A stretch of 64,000 nt of DNA from Hyaloscypha bicolor E (GCF_002865645.1 NW_020194558.1:682001-746000), one strand, 5' to 3'; counted from the stretch's first letter, positions 39,359 through 51,244 are shown. Notes: generated by a model from the sequence alone, not told the origin. Numbers and translations: made by a program.

Positions 39359-42030
39359 AATATAAAGACTAGCTTTATAAAAGTTAGAATAATAAGATAG
39401 TATAATTAATAATTAAATAAGACAAGATATTAGTAAATTAGTTAATATATTAGTTAATTTATATACTTCGGTAAGTTTATTAGTAGATAGCCTAAAGAGG
39501 CTTGCCAAGACCCTACTAATTAAGGTCCCGAGGCTACTTCTTATTTATTATAACTAAATTTATATTTAAAACTCCTATAGGATTTCTTTCCCTATTCTAG
39601 ATATCTTATTATCTAGTTTTTAATTAGTAATATCTGTTTTAAATATAGTTATTATTAGCCTCTCTTTTCTTTAACTTAGTAGCCTTACTAATATTTTCCT
39701 AAAAACTACTAAATAACTAATATTCTTAGTATCCTTATCTAGTATTACTAGCTAGCTATTCTATATATTTAATAAACTCTATAACTTCTAAGTTAATTTC
39801 TTTAATAATTTCATTTATTTAGTAGATATTATATAAATAAAGTCTATTAACTTAATACTATTTATAGAGGATATATAGAAACGAATTAATATTATAAGAA
39901 TATTTAATAGTTAAGAACTTAATATAAAATATTTTTTTAGGCTATTTATAAACCTTATAGCAGATTCTAATTCTATTAGCTTATTAGGAATTCCGATTTC
40001 ATATGAAATTTTATATTTTACTATTAATAAATATATTACCTTAGTTATTACTCGATTTATATTTAATTTTACAAGCCTTGGTTTTATTATATCTATTAAA
40101 ATTAATATCTAAAATACTTGAAATAAAGCTAGACAGGTTACTTAATATAATAAGAGCTTTAAATATTAGTAATAGATAATTAATTATATAATTACTTTAA
40201 GATATTCTTTTTATTTTATATTTTAATATTTATTTAAGTCTAATAGTATTCCCTTATTTAATACTACTTTAGTTACTAAGGTAATTGAAATTCTTATAAA
40301 AGTATTAGTAAGTAATATTTATAAAATAGTAATAACTTATTATAATAGTATAAATATATAGTATAGTAATATAGGAAAATACTATTAGTATCTTATATAG
40401 AAGATATAATTTAATAGAGTATATAAGTTAGATAGAAATACCTTATTATATAAAATAATATATTAAAATACAGTATTATTTAGGCTATTTATTTACTAGT
40501 ATATTAATTCTTAATTTCTAAGATTATAGGCTACTAACTTATTCCGGTTCTTATATTAGATCTTTAGGTAATAAATATTATACTAATAATATAATATATA
40601 TTAGGATAATAAAAAATAATTATTTTAATATTTCATTTATATCTTATAGCTATCTTAAATATTAGGTATTCTATAGTTAAGTTTTGGGAATAAATATATA
40701 AATACTATAGTTTAATATAAAAGAAAAGATATTATATTATATTAAGTATAAAGTTACTTATTAATTAAAAAGAATCTCTTTTAATAATCCGATATTTTAT
40801 TTTCTTTTATTATTTAGATTAACTTAATAACTTTATAACTTCTAGTATCTTAATTCCTTATTAAATATAAGCCAGGAGGTTACGAAGAATTTAAGAGTAA
40901 TAAAGGCTAATATTTACTTTAATATTATTAAGATATATAATAGTTCTAGTATAAAGTAATATAAAATAGATTTCTAAAAAGAGAATATTTATTTATATTA
41001 GAAATAATTAATTCTATTAAGGTTTTAAGAACTTTATTTAAGTTAATTTAAAATAGACTATAATATATACTTTTATTAAATAGGGTAAGTATTAGAGAAT
41101 ATTAAAGTAATAAATAATTACTATAATAAAATATAAATAATAAGTAACTTCTAGTATACTTTATATTAATTTTCCAAAATTAACCTTTACTAGTTCTAAA
41201 GATACTACTTTCTTTATTTGCCGTCTATACTAGATATATTAATAGTACCCGTATTTAAAAGTATCTCTTTTATTATAATTATTTTACTAGAAATAATCTC
41301 CTTAATTTCTTTATATAAAATCCTTAAGACTATTTCTCTAAGTATTCTATATTTATCCCAAAAACTAAGGATCTAATTAATCTAATTAACTTTATAATAG
41401 ACCTCTAGCTTTATATAATACTCGGTATAAATAGTTAATAACCTTATTAATAGCTCTTGGCTCCTAAAAAGCATATATTTAATCTTTATATAAAGAGTAT
41501 TAAGAGACCCGTAAAGTTCCTTGCTTATAATTCTCTTTTACTAGCCTCTTTTAGTTAATATATCCCGAGAATTATATTTAATATAAAAGATATAGATTTT
41601 TGTTTCTACTTTAGAATAAAGTAAGAAGAAATAAGATAATCGAATTTGGGTACTCTTATATATCTTTACTATTATTACTAGATTAAGCTTTAAATATTTA
41701 CTAGTTTATTATAGCAAATTATAAAGAGGAAAAGTAGTACTTAAAACTTTCTTTTCTATAAATTCTGGAAATTCTATAGTCAGAAATAATTATAATAGTA
41801 ATAGAAAGAGTATTTTGTCTATATATATAAATATTCTAATTAAAAGTTTGCCTTAAAATTATTAATTAAAGTCTTAGAAAATAGAAATAATAAATATTTT
41901 TTATAGGATTAAATTTGTATTCGCAAGCTTTACTAGAGCTAATTAAAAGAGGCAAGCAGGATTCAAAACAAGATTCTTATATTCCTAGTATTAGAGGCTT
42001 ATTTTGGCTCTTAATAGTAAATAGATATAT
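39359..42030. other. AT-rich RIP-degraded sequence; one long decayed minus frame
   Basis: Mostly featureless AT-rich DNA. On the minus strand about 41220-41520 one frame is open apart from two TAG codons and would encode a helical, leucine-rich segment. No family recognised. Confidence 0.35.
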
Positions 42031-42033
42031 AGA

Positions 42034-42130
42034 ATTAGAATATAAAACCAGGATATAAAACCAGGATATAGAACTAGGATATAGAACTAGGATATAGAAC
42101 CAGGATATAGAACTAGGATATAAATACAGG
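42034..42130 (+). repeat. 13-bp minisatellite, locus E (best preserved)
   Basis: Seven nearly identical tandem units of AGGATATAGAACT / AGGATATAGAACC. This is the most regular of the five arrays. Confidence 0.85.
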
Positions 42131-42452
42131 AAGTAAAATATAGGTAGAAATAGAGAATTACTTGGGAATAGGCCCTTACTAGTTTAATATACTATATTAG
42201 AATTTAGAGTTCTATACCGTAAGCTTAAGCAGACACACGTGATCTATAATAGGAATAATACGGAAAGGGGTTAGATTAGGTAAAAAGCACCTAATATAGT
42301 AGTTATAATAAAAATTCTTTTGAGTTAGAAGTACTTACTAAAAAAGAACTAACTAAAGGCTTTCCCGGTAATATTCTCTTAGCTAATATTTACTTTACTT
42401 TTTAATATTAAGTTTCTTTAACTTTATAATCTTAAGGCTTTTAAGCTTATAA

Positions 42453-43560
42453 TAAATTTGAAAATTAGAGTCCTAGTAATAGCTATACTTAGTCTAGTCT
42501 TCTTATAAAGCTCACCTTTACTAGGTATTACTACTTTAACTATAGCTACTATAATATATACTATTACTATTAGTATAATAAGTGGTTTTTATTCTTGAAA
42601 TAATTATTCCGTAAAGTCAAAATACTAATTAGCTTTATCTTATATAGGACGGATATAATTTCACTCCAAATTAATTAAATATAAATACCAGTAATATTAT
42701 TAGTAAAATAGGCTAATAATTTTGAGATATAAAATTAGAAACAGAAAAATTAATTGAAATACAGAATATTAATTCTATTCTTAAAATTATTTAGTTACGA
42801 GAATAGTATTTATATAATTATATATTTTATATAAAGATACGGGACTAAATAGGATTAGATTTTAGAGTGGATTCTAACTAGTAGTACTAGTTCTTTTAAA
42901 TATAAGATAGTATATACTTAATTCTTTACTAATAATAAACTAATTTAATTCTAAAGCCTCTTATTTTTTGATTACTAATTAATAATACTAAGCCCGTATT
43001 CTTCTATTATTTTACTTTAGGGGCATGTTTCAATAATATAATAGGAGTTATTAATTCTATAAGTACTTGCCTCTACTAGATTTCTTCCTAATTTCCAAAT
43101 TAATTATCTCTAGAATAATACCTGGACTTTCTTAGCCTAATTTAACTACTTATAAAACGCTACTAAAGAATTCAGCCCATTTAAATACTTCCCCAAAGAA
43201 ACTATAAATCCGACTCGAACTATTACCTTATTATCTTCCCCTACTACTAACTTATCTTTAAAGAAAGATCTGCCTACTAGAGAAGTAGTAGGAATCATAA
43301 TCGGGATTCTTGCCATATTTAGTCTAGTAGGGTTACTAATATATATATATACAGGCGGTAGAAAGTAACGGGAGAAATTCTACGAAATTCCGAAGTTCCC
43401 TTATAAGCAGGGCAGAGTAGCTATATTCTATTAACTCCCGGAATAAGTAAAGCGAAGTATCCCAATATATAGAAGGCGGATTTTGTAACTAGAGATACTA
43501 ATAATCTCGGCGGAAATAGGGTTTCTAATATTTAAGATATATATAAATAGCTAGAAACGA
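42453..43560 (+). pseudogene. RIP-degraded secreted/single-pass membrane protein gene
   Basis: A plus-strand frame begins near 42453 with a signal-peptide-like stretch (KIRVLVIAILSLVFL) and continues through Q- and W-derived stops into a region with polar and formerly Cys-like positions. Near 43215-43350 it shows a Ser/Thr linker, a short acidic/basic turn and a clear transmembrane helix (VVGIIIGILAIFSLVGLLIY) followed by a basic stop-transfer (GGRK) and a cytoplasmic tail to about 43560. This architecture is typical of fungal cell-surface proteins with an ectodomain, a mucin-like linker and one membrane anchor. The exact family is not recognised, and continuity of the frame over the middle part was only partly followed. 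Confidence 0.45.
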
Positions 43561-44115
43561 AGCCAGAGAGCGGTATAAGTCCTCTAATTAATAAACGGAT
43601 AATAGTAATATAGCCAATAATAAGTATAAGGGATCTATTTATCTCATATAGGCAATTAAGTCAGGGAATAGTCCCGATAGTATATGAAATAAATAGTTCC
43701 GGATCTTTAAGTCCGATATATATAGAGATATATAGAATAGAGAATTAGTATAAACTAAGGTTTGTATTTTATAGTTTCTTATATCTAGTAAATATAATTA
43801 GAATATAATTAGATAATAAGACTACTAACTCAAATAATCTAGACCTTACTACTAAGGTAAAAGAGTAGGGCCATATGAAATGCCTAATTTATTACCAAGT
43901 ACGGCAATACCGCCTATAAGCCCCGGGTCCCTTTACGGATAGTAAAAGCGGATATAGATAAGGCAAGAAAAATAGAGGTTTATTATAAGTATATTATAGA
44001 GAATTCCAGTTTTAGGCACTTAAATTTAAATACTGCCTAGGACTTTAGCTTAATATATAAAATTGAATATACCAAGTATATTATGCCTATATAATCTCCC
44101 TTTTCCTTAATTTAT
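43561..44115. other. Intergenic AT-rich sequence
   Basis: Moderately AT-rich; I see no gene or repeat that I can support. Confidence 0.4.
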
Positions 44116-44119
44116 TAAA

Positions 44120-44880
44120 GTCAAATAAAAAAGCAAGGCTTTAATCTAATTTTAACTAGTACTAAAACTTCTTTCTATAACCTCTTCTTATTCCAAGTAC
44201 CTCTTATCTAGAAATGCCTATATATGACTGGGTTTAGCCAATACTCTATTAAGTATAATCTTTATCTTCTCTAAGATCTAGTAATTATATACTAGATATA
44301 ATAAGGATATATTACCTATATATATACTATTAATAATAATTATTATCTTAGCAGTATTAGACTAGTGCCTACCTTGAGTAATATAGACGCTAATAAGGGT
44401 AGTAATAAGGCCGACAAGCGAGTGGAGTAATCCAGGCCTTTTAATTACTCGGTTAGTTCAAATTAATTAGTAGTACTAGAAAGAAACTTATAAAAATATA
44501 TATTAAACTAACCAAATGGCATTTAGCTACTAAATCTACTATAGATATCCCGTTCCAAGGCTTCCAATTCCGTAATAGACCACTACTATAATAAAAACTA
44601 ATACCCGCTTAATTATATCTTGAATAACTTATCTAGTATTACTATTTGCAAGCGTCTTCGAGGTTTTGAGAGAAGTAAACATACTAGGAAATACGATATA
44701 TCTAGCTAGTATAAGCTATAAGAAGAGTCTAGCCAGGAAGTTGTCCCGTAATAGTACTTCATTTTCTTCTACTAATTAGGCTATATAGGGAGTATATTCT
44801 GTATCTTTATTTTTATTAAAGGATCCTAGTATAATTCTCGTTTGAATATAGGAGTTAACTATACGTATATTATCTGAGGC
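44120..44880 (-). pseudogene. RIP-degraded multi-pass membrane protein gene
   Basis: One minus-strand frame can be read with stops at former Q/W codons. It contains LARLFLQLILARYIVFPSMF, then IIKRVLVFIIVVVYYGIGSL (two helices), a region equivalent to a WLV..IFLPGL..SLVGLITTLISVY helix pair, then INSIYIGNISLLYLVYNYW and a basic tail near 44150-44210. This order of helices resembles a common fungal family of uncharacterised integral membrane proteins. The N-terminal part, upstream of 44880, was not resolved. It is divergent to the 2EXR gene on the other side. Confidence 0.5.
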
Positions 44881-45340
44881 GCTTATAATTACTAGTAATT
44901 AATTAATTGAGGGCTATAGTACGTCCTTTGTATTTTCTTAATAGTACTATTTCAGGCTAAGAACTGATTTTGGCCACCTTATTAATTATACTTAAAGGAT
45001 AGGATCTGTTTTCGCCTCTTACTTGGATCCGATTTAGGCTCCGCTTCTAGACTCCTTAGGGGCCATATAATATAGTACTAGGTTACAAATACTATCTAGT
45101 TTATTTTCTATTATGTCCTTATAATAATTCGTTCTCGATTATACTTGGTAGACTTACCTGAGACAGACTTTCCCAGAGCTCGACTTCTATTAATATTTGT
45201 CCTTTATCCTTATTAGTTACTTTATTTTTGTTAATATGAGTACTATAAATACTCGCACTATTCGAAAAAGGTAGCAGCAGATTAGAAAAGGGCCCTATCC
45301 TGGTCTAATAACCTAGTATAAAGGCCTGCTCCAGGGGAAA

Positions 45341-46102
45341 ATGCCCCGTATATTTTACGTATTTCGGAATCTCCCTGCTAAACTCCAGAACATGATCTAG
45401 TAATACTCTCTCCCAGGTCCCCGTATTATTCGGATAGCTTATATCGAGAGGCAAGACGACAAAAAAGGTCTATTTATATTTAGAGACGCTTGTTCCCCTA
45501 TAGTGCTTTACGTCTATAAAAGTTCTCGATAAGAAGCTCTTATTTTTTATAAGCCTCTATCCCAATCCGTCCCTATAGATAATATATTCGAATACGACTC
45601 TGAATTGGAATGTAATACTATAGATAATAACTAATCTCAAGTTAGCGAAAGCAGAATACAGAGATTACCGTCAATTTACTTTGACCCGACTCTCGATATA
45701 ATCTATCTTATAATGCCTTACTTCCAGAAAGGACCTTTATACCTAGACTTTACTAGAAGCTTTCCTGATATAAAGAAAATTCAGTCTCTAGCTATAGAGT
45801 ATTATTATGGCTTATATATAATGAATGAACTTTATTATATAGTACTTTACTCTAAAGGAAACCTTAAGGAAATAATACTTGCCGTTAGACCGCATATATA
45901 TCTATTCTATAATCGCCTAGATAGAAGGAATATTAAGTTTATTGAGCCAAAATATAATACGCTTCCTATAGGGATATATGAGCCACAGTTTCCTTGGCAG
46001 AAATAGAAAGGTATTAAGGATGACTTGAGAGAATAATTTGAGATATTCCCAAGTAGACCACACTTTCGAGTTATGGAAATTGAGGTCGTCTGGGACCACT
46101 AA
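45341..46102 (+). pseudogene. Full-length 2EXR-domain gene with RIP stops
   Basis: A single 253-codon frame runs from ATG at 45341 to TAA at 46100, interrupted by six stops (a TAG-TAA pair after the first 2EXR motif, then four more TAA/TAG). The N-terminus reads VFRNLPAKLQNMI, then YSLPGPRIIRIAY, matching the 2EXR consensus FxxLPxELRxxIWxxxLPGPRxV; the tryptophan of IW is replaced by the stop. Later SIYFDPTLDIIYL matches the second conserved block, followed by RSFPDIKKIQSLAIEYYYG and a strand-rich C-terminal half. Length agrees with stand-alone 2EXR proteins, which are abundant in ascomycetes, F-box-like and of unknown role. No intron is needed. It is far less degraded than the genes at 7-16 kb, suggesting fewer RIP cycles or a more GC-rich start. 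Confidence 0.8.
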
Positions 46103-46520
46103 GATATCTTAATAAGCCTCTTTGGAAGGATCCCTTGGATTCTTGAATACTATAACTCGTGGGAGTCTTATATTTGCTTTATAGTTCGTATACTATTTTA
46201 CCTAGAAATCCGTAAATAATTATTTAAACACAGTTATTTCTATAGAATCTACTCATATACTTAAATACACGTACTCTTTAGAATGAGAATAAATCTTATG
46301 GCACAGGTAATGTCTATCCCTGCGTACCTAAAAACCCTGTATACCGAAAAAAATAATAGGTACTTTGACTTTAAGTATCTTAAAATCTATACACACTTTA
46401 ATATCTCTTATAATTTTTTATAAGTTATATTCCGTGGCCACTCCCGGGTACTCTGAATCCCTCTGACTAGAAAATCATATTCGCATCATCGCTCTTGTAC
46501 TTAATTTATAGACAGTCTCC

Positions 46521-46925
46521 GTTTATAAAACAATAGAGTTTCTTTACTATAGCTCTACTATCGAGCTCTTATTACTTCTAATACTTATAAAAAGGTTATA
46601 CCTGAGCTTTATAGCCTCGCTACTATACTAGAAATCGTTATTAGCCTTGTGGCTGCTATGGCGTGCAAATTCATACAAGGTCGCTATACAGGTCGGAACA
46701 AAGCAACTGACGATTTTGGTTAGTGCGAAATAACCCCGCACGTCCCATAATATTTACGCCGTAATTTTATTTACGAATCCTCAGGCATAAAGGCCAACGG
46801 GTGGCTGGAGGTACTGTGGTGCCTGGTGCGCCACATCCAGCTTAGTAATGACTTGAATGCCTGGCGTAGTCCAAAGAAAACATCACAAAATGCGAGAACG
46901 AAATTTTTGAAAGCCACAGAGCAAG
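46521..46925 (+). repeat. Left arm of a 10.26-kb inverted-repeat pair
   Basis: Starting at GTTTATAAAACAATAG and extending to about 46925, this arm matches the reverse complement of 56380-56778. Conserved blocks include TTTACTATAGCTC, GAAATCGTTATTAGCC, TTAGTGCGAAAYAACCCCGC, ACGTCCCATAATATTTACG and CCTGGTGYG. The arms differ by scattered substitutions and small indels, so the duplication is not recent. It contains no gene I recognise. Confidence 0.8.
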
Positions 46926-47755
46926 ACAGCCTCAAAACAATCTGACCTGTTGTCACAATGCCTCTACGGATTGATGCGCTTCTCCCAGTGTTGCGTTGAT
47001 GCTGTGACTACAGGGAGAAAAGAACACGACACCACAAGAGCAAGCTGCACAACACAACCTGTTCGATCACGGCGGCGGCAGCATAGCGGCATAGTATTGC
47101 CCTATGAAGTGTAACGATCGAGCCTAAAACACTAATGCCTCCTCAGCTACACACACATATAGCCACAGATAGGCTTAGGGTCGGCTCATCGCCCCCCGAC
47201 TACGTTTGCAAGATCCAACGACGGCGAATCCTCGAATAGAACATTATTACCTTTCTCGCTGATTAACGACCCAGACAAACAGCACGCTACACTTGGTGCA
47301 ATAATACACAGAACAGAGAGATGGTCCCTGTCGCCCCTTTATTGAGAAGGAGTAGTGACGGTTCGACACGCGACAAGGTCTGCGCAGATCACGAGAGAGC
47401 TTTCATCCTCAGTAATTCGACGGTTTGAAACGGGTGGAACCTTACACCTCATACGGCTACGCTACGCACTATACTCTGCTACTGCGAGAGAACTCTTCAC
47501 ACACAACACACTGCTACATAGGAACTCAGCACGGAGACAGAGGGTGTAGGACTCCAGGAAGCGCCGGAAGGGTCGGATTAATATGCTGGGGGGAGACTGA
47601 AGGTATGAGGACACAAGATGGACAGCAGCAGCGGCTACCAATGAGCCACACAAGGAAAGGACACAAGCAAAGCACTTCTTGATACGGATAAACATTCCTG
47701 TATACCATATTAATAGCTCTCACGCTCCATAATGCACGAATTACGCCCAGTTTAA
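46926..47755. other. GC-balanced non-coding stretch, possible retroelement debris
   Basis: The composition changes abruptly from AT-rich to balanced. The short open frames on both strands overlap each other and none looks real. The tract with CTCACACACAACACACTGCTACA (about 47497-47519, complement TGTAGCAGTGTGTTG) has the look of an LTR edge, but I found no paired terminus. Confidence 0.3.
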
Positions 47756-47758
47756 CAG

Positions 47759-48800
47759 CTATTTCCAGTCTTTCGCTCGCCCCTCCATGACACTTGTATG
47801 GAGCGCTGCTGCGATGCCCCTACTCTCAAGACGCAACACGCCTTGTTCTACAAGCGACGCATAAAAGCCGCGAGCGACCTCAACGCACACTCGATCTACT
47901 AACGGCCACAAGCATCCGATCACGTGTGGAAAGCCTGCCACTCCGCATATTCTTTATTCCTCGCCCACGTTCAGATCTGAGGCCGTGCCACTGTTTACCG
48001 ATCCAGATCTCTGCGTCAGCCGCAGACAGGCTTAGAAGACGTATCGTACGAATGCCAGTCGGCGATACGATAATGGCGTCGCTGCGTAGTTGACTTACAT
48101 TGACAATAATAACGTTGCCACCGATAGTACAGGCTTGTATTGCCTCGGTGCTTTGGGCTGCCATAAACAACTCTTGGCCAGGTACGCCTTGAATTGACTT
48201 GATACATAGCTCGAGCTCTGCAGCGGCAGTACGACGCCGCTGCGCAGTAAGAAGTCGATCTGATTTGGCACTCGAATGGCCAGAACGAGCGTTAATAGTG
48301 TCGCGGAGAGCCTTAAACTTTGAAGCCAGCTCCGGATGAGCCTTCATCAAGGACGATAGATCACTCCAGTTGTCGATCATCTGGCCCAAAATGACGGCGC
48401 GACCCTTTTCTAGGTACTGGAGCGCGGTTTCTAGATCTCGCGCTTGAAGAAGCACTCCGCAGGCGTCGGCAGCAATGCCCGCAAATCTTGACACAATATG
48501 TTGTCTGTCGTTGCGATCAAGAGGCCGGGCATTGACAATTGGGAGGAAATCTGTGACTGAAACTGCGATTTCTGCAGCCTCGCTGTACTGTTTTAAATGG
48601 AATAGCAGTTTGAGGCATCGAGTGAACGGTGCGGAGCTGTTGGAGGTCCAAGAACGGCCGAAAACTCGATTTGCCTCCTCGAGGTCGGCCATGTCTCCCG
48701 TCCGCTTGTACCGCCTCTGAAGCTTGCTGCCAAGGTTGTTCAAGTGGCCTGCCAGTGACAGCCTCGTTCCCAGCCTCGTTCTCCTAAGCCGCCGCGGCTG
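47759..48800 (-). pseudogene. TPR-CHAT gene fragment lacking the catalytic core
   Basis: On the minus strand, 48800-47880 encodes a last TPR-like repeat (HLNNLGSKLQRRYKRTGDM, then DLEEA), a helical linker and the start of a CHAT domain (NVIIVNVSQLRSDAIIVSP and DAEIWIGKQW). A second frame, 47941-47759, carries the end of the same domain: AGFPHVIGCLWPLVDRVCVEV, then SRGIAAALHTSVM and AKDW before a stop. Between KNM and AGFPHVIG about 200 residues that normally include the His (HFACHG) and Cys (LSAC) of this caspase-clan fold are missing, and the two parts are out of frame. The N-terminus is also truncated; an in-frame stop lies just upstream. In fungi, TPR-CHAT proteins are linked to incompatibility and cell-death signalling; this copy cannot be proteolytic. 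Confidence 0.8.
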
Positions 48801-49357
48801 GGATTGGAGAGATCAATAGAGACTCTCGCAGCCCATGCACTTCCCATGCACTTGTCGACCACAGTAGCTGTAGTTCTGTAGTTGTCTTGCCAGTTGTAAT
48901 GCAGCTAATCGTGATCGTCTTGCCGCAGTATGGATTGTCGTTGGATTCATTACTTATTAGACCGTGAGGCAGGGCGACCACATTTTGGATATCTGCATCA
49001 CCGACAAATCCGCATACTCCCGGACAAGCAGTGAAATAGGTGATGTCGCCTTCGCAGGGGCTCCAACGAGCATTCGCCGCTGGAGGAGGAGGGGGAGAGG
49101 AGGTACCGCCCGGCGGAAGAAGTCGCGGGAACTGATTGGGTGTATGCTGAGGCCGTTTTGTATCTTATGACGTTTGTGACGGCGGGAGAGCTCGGACTTC
49201 GACTCTCGAGAGGAGCAATATACACCGAAGCGGAAGTAGTAGAGCAAGTCGAGGAAATAGGACGGAAGACGGAGGAAGACGAAAACGTGCTCGTGCCCTG
49301 GAAGAATTTGGCTAGAAATCTCTGCGAATAAAGAAGATGAAAGTATAGGACGGACAA
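48784..49357 (-). pseudogene. RlpA-like double-psi beta-barrel secreted protein, broken
   Basis: Minus-strand frames encode a Ser/Thr/Pro-rich linker (about 49330-49090), followed by SPCEGDITYFTACPGVCGF, then VVALPHGLI and NPYCGKTITISC. This matches fungal DPBB/RlpA-like (barwin-type) proteins, in which GDxTYYxxxxGxCG and NxxCGK are diagnostic. The end of the barrel (TVVDKCMG) is in another frame and carries an 11-bp tandem duplication (AAGTGCATGGG twice, near 48836-48858). The linker frame and the barrel frame are also offset. The gene stops abruptly at about 48790, where the CHAT fragment begins on the same strand. Intact members are small secreted proteins, often in planta-expressed or cell-wall-associated. 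Confidence 0.7.
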
Positions 49358-49850
49358 ATCCTTCTGGAACCCAAATTATTGTCGTGATATCAATTAATCA
49401 TCTCTGTCAGATAATTATAATCGATGACCCAAACAACATCCTGTCGCTCGTGGTGGTGTTGGAGCTGTTGGCGATAGGGGTGCGCGATGCAGGAAGAGGT
49501 GAGAAGGGCAATGAGGATAAGCGTTGTGGGGCTTTATCATATTCGGGAATATGCTGACAATTAACCAGCCAGAAGGTAACGAAATGACCACCGTAGATCT
49601 GTTGTCGATGATCTTTATGACTGTGAATAATAAACATATATCATGTCAATTATCTAATTCTCGCGGCCTTGCAATTTCACAACAGCAGATATCTACCTTT
49701 ATGGCCGCCTGGCGTGTTCTGTTCCCTTGCAGCGAAGAGACACCGAAAGTGACTTGTTACTGCATACGAAGTACTATAGAAGCCCGTCCATTCCACTCCG
49801 CTTCATTTTTGGCGCAGGCAGGAATTGGCCTTCGTCACTTCAACTACTCC
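49358..49850. other. Intergenic, no gene supported
   Basis: Open frames on both strands (for example 49524-49853 plus) lack codon bias or motifs I trust. Confidence 0.4.
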
Positions 49851-49853
49851 TAA

Positions 49854-51130
49854 CTACATACAACCAGCTTTGTCGAAGGCGTTGAGCAAAGCAGTATTCC
49901 TATGAGCGAATTCAAGCAGCCATCCCTCCATACTCCACAGTTCCCTTTTGCGCTTTGGGTCGGACCACCCTCTTTCTATAAGGGTTTCCAAAAGGTATTT
50001 CGCAAAGTGTTGGCAGTTTCGCTCCGAAAGACTGTAAATCCAACCAGTTTGCTTTAGTATACGGTCGTCGAGATCAAATTTCTCCAGAAACTTTCGCACC
50101 CGGTCGCGGTCGCGTCTGTCTTTGACGGAAACCCACTCCTTTTCCAAGTATCGTTGGAACCATTCGGTTAGGATTATGGGAACTAATAATAAGGTGAGCG
50201 GACTTGATATATGCGGGAATATAGGCCAGGATTGCTTACCTGTGAGCTCCAACTCCTCCTGACAGAAGTAAAGGGTGTCACCACTGTATTTTTGATGTTT
50301 GCGAAAGTCTCCCTCTGGTATATCGCGCTCCCATTTCTTCCCAATAGCCCAGATCCGTGATATTACCAGATTCTTATTCGAGGAATTTTCATAGTCCAGG
50401 CTGTATATCTTGGAGTGCGCATACTGAGGTGGTTTAGTGTTCAGCTGCTAACACATTGCATACGCAAGACACTTACTCCTTAATCATCCACAGCACGCGT
50501 ATAGAACCCCCAGTGCGCGAATCTCCTTTTCGCCCTATCCCCGCACCATGCGAATGGTTTGAAAGGGTTGACGCTAATGCCAACTTGGTGTGCCTGGCGC
50601 TGACGAGTGCCTGTTATCTGGGATCCTTTGCGTGTCTCATTGCCCTTCGTATCAGTATAGTACGCACTTAAGGTTTCAGGGTCGAGATAGCAATCTAGGC
50701 GCCTGTCCGCTCGTTCCCAGTTAGGCGCTACAAGAATTGCTGTCACGATTCTTGTCCAAAGGTGGTCTGGCAAAATCGATCTTTGAGTCAGCACATTGTT
50801 TCGAAAGCGTTTTCGAAAGCGTAGGAGTGTCGATGAACGTGAAGACTCAAGAAGGCCCAGATAACTATGTAGGAGGCGCTCATTTAGGTGCAGTTCGTCT
50901 GGAAGGCGCGGACGAGTGAGAAGGGTGAAGGCGCGGCGCCCGTCTGGAAGGCACAGACGAGTGAGACGGTTGAAGGCGAGGGCAGCCCTGGCGCTGGCAG
51001 CGCTGGCGAGGGCGGTGACGGCGTTGGCGAGGGCGGTGACGGTGCTGACGCTGGCGATGACGGCGCTGGCGATGACGGTGCTGGCGAGGGCGGCGCTGAT
51101 GCGGGGCGGTTTTTCAGACAAATGATCCAT
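49854..51130 (-). pseudogene. LRAT/NlpC-P60-like gene with one in-frame stop
   Basis: Model: exon 1 51130-50477, intron 50476-50424 (GTAAGT..CAG, 53 bp), exon 2 50423-50240, intron 50239-50183 (GTAAGC..TAG, 57 bp, branch CTCAC), exon 3 50182-49854. Both introns give continuous frames (phases 0 and 1). The product has an Ala-rich repetitive N-terminus, then FAHWGFYTR (HWG motif) and, about 130 residues later, RNCQHFAKYLLE (NC motif). These match the His and Cys of LRAT/PPPDE-like permuted papain-fold enzymes, which act as acyltransferases or thiol hydrolases. The only lesion is TAA at 50480-50482, two codons before the first splice site, which would be CAA before a C-to-T change. An unusual splice that skips the TAA cannot be excluded. 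Start chosen at ATG 51130 (MDHLSEKPP). Confidence 0.65.
50885..51110. repeat. GC-rich coding minisatellite in the LRAT-like gene
   Basis: Tandem units of 12-15 bp (GGCGATGACGGTGCT / GGCGAGGGCGGTGAC) occupy about 50985-51105, preceded by two copies of a 45-bp unit starting GTCTGGAAGGC at 50897 and 50942. Unit lengths are multiples of three, so all frames stay open. In the gene's frame it gives alternating Ala/Ser/Val/Ile residues; the opposite strand would give Gly/Asp/Ala. Confidence 0.75.
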
Positions 51131-51244
51131 GCGAGAGAAGGATGCAAGAAAGAGATAGCTTCAAGGGTAGGAGTGAGTGTGTGGCAGAAGAGATCGAAGT
51201 GAAGAAATGGCTTGTGCTGACGATCGAGCCTAGCCTTGCCGAGC

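Noticed and set aside
47355..47723. Overlapping short frames on both strands
   Set aside because: Mutually overlapping, no motifs, region looks like non-coding retroelement debris.
49140..49331. Plus-strand acidic frame
   Set aside because: Opposite the Ser/Thr linker of the RlpA-like gene, whose barrel motifs fix the minus strand as coding.
50888..51202. Plus-strand Gly/Asp-rich frame
   Set aside because: A shadow of the coding minisatellite; the minus-strand frame continues into conserved HWG and NC motifs, the plus strand does not.
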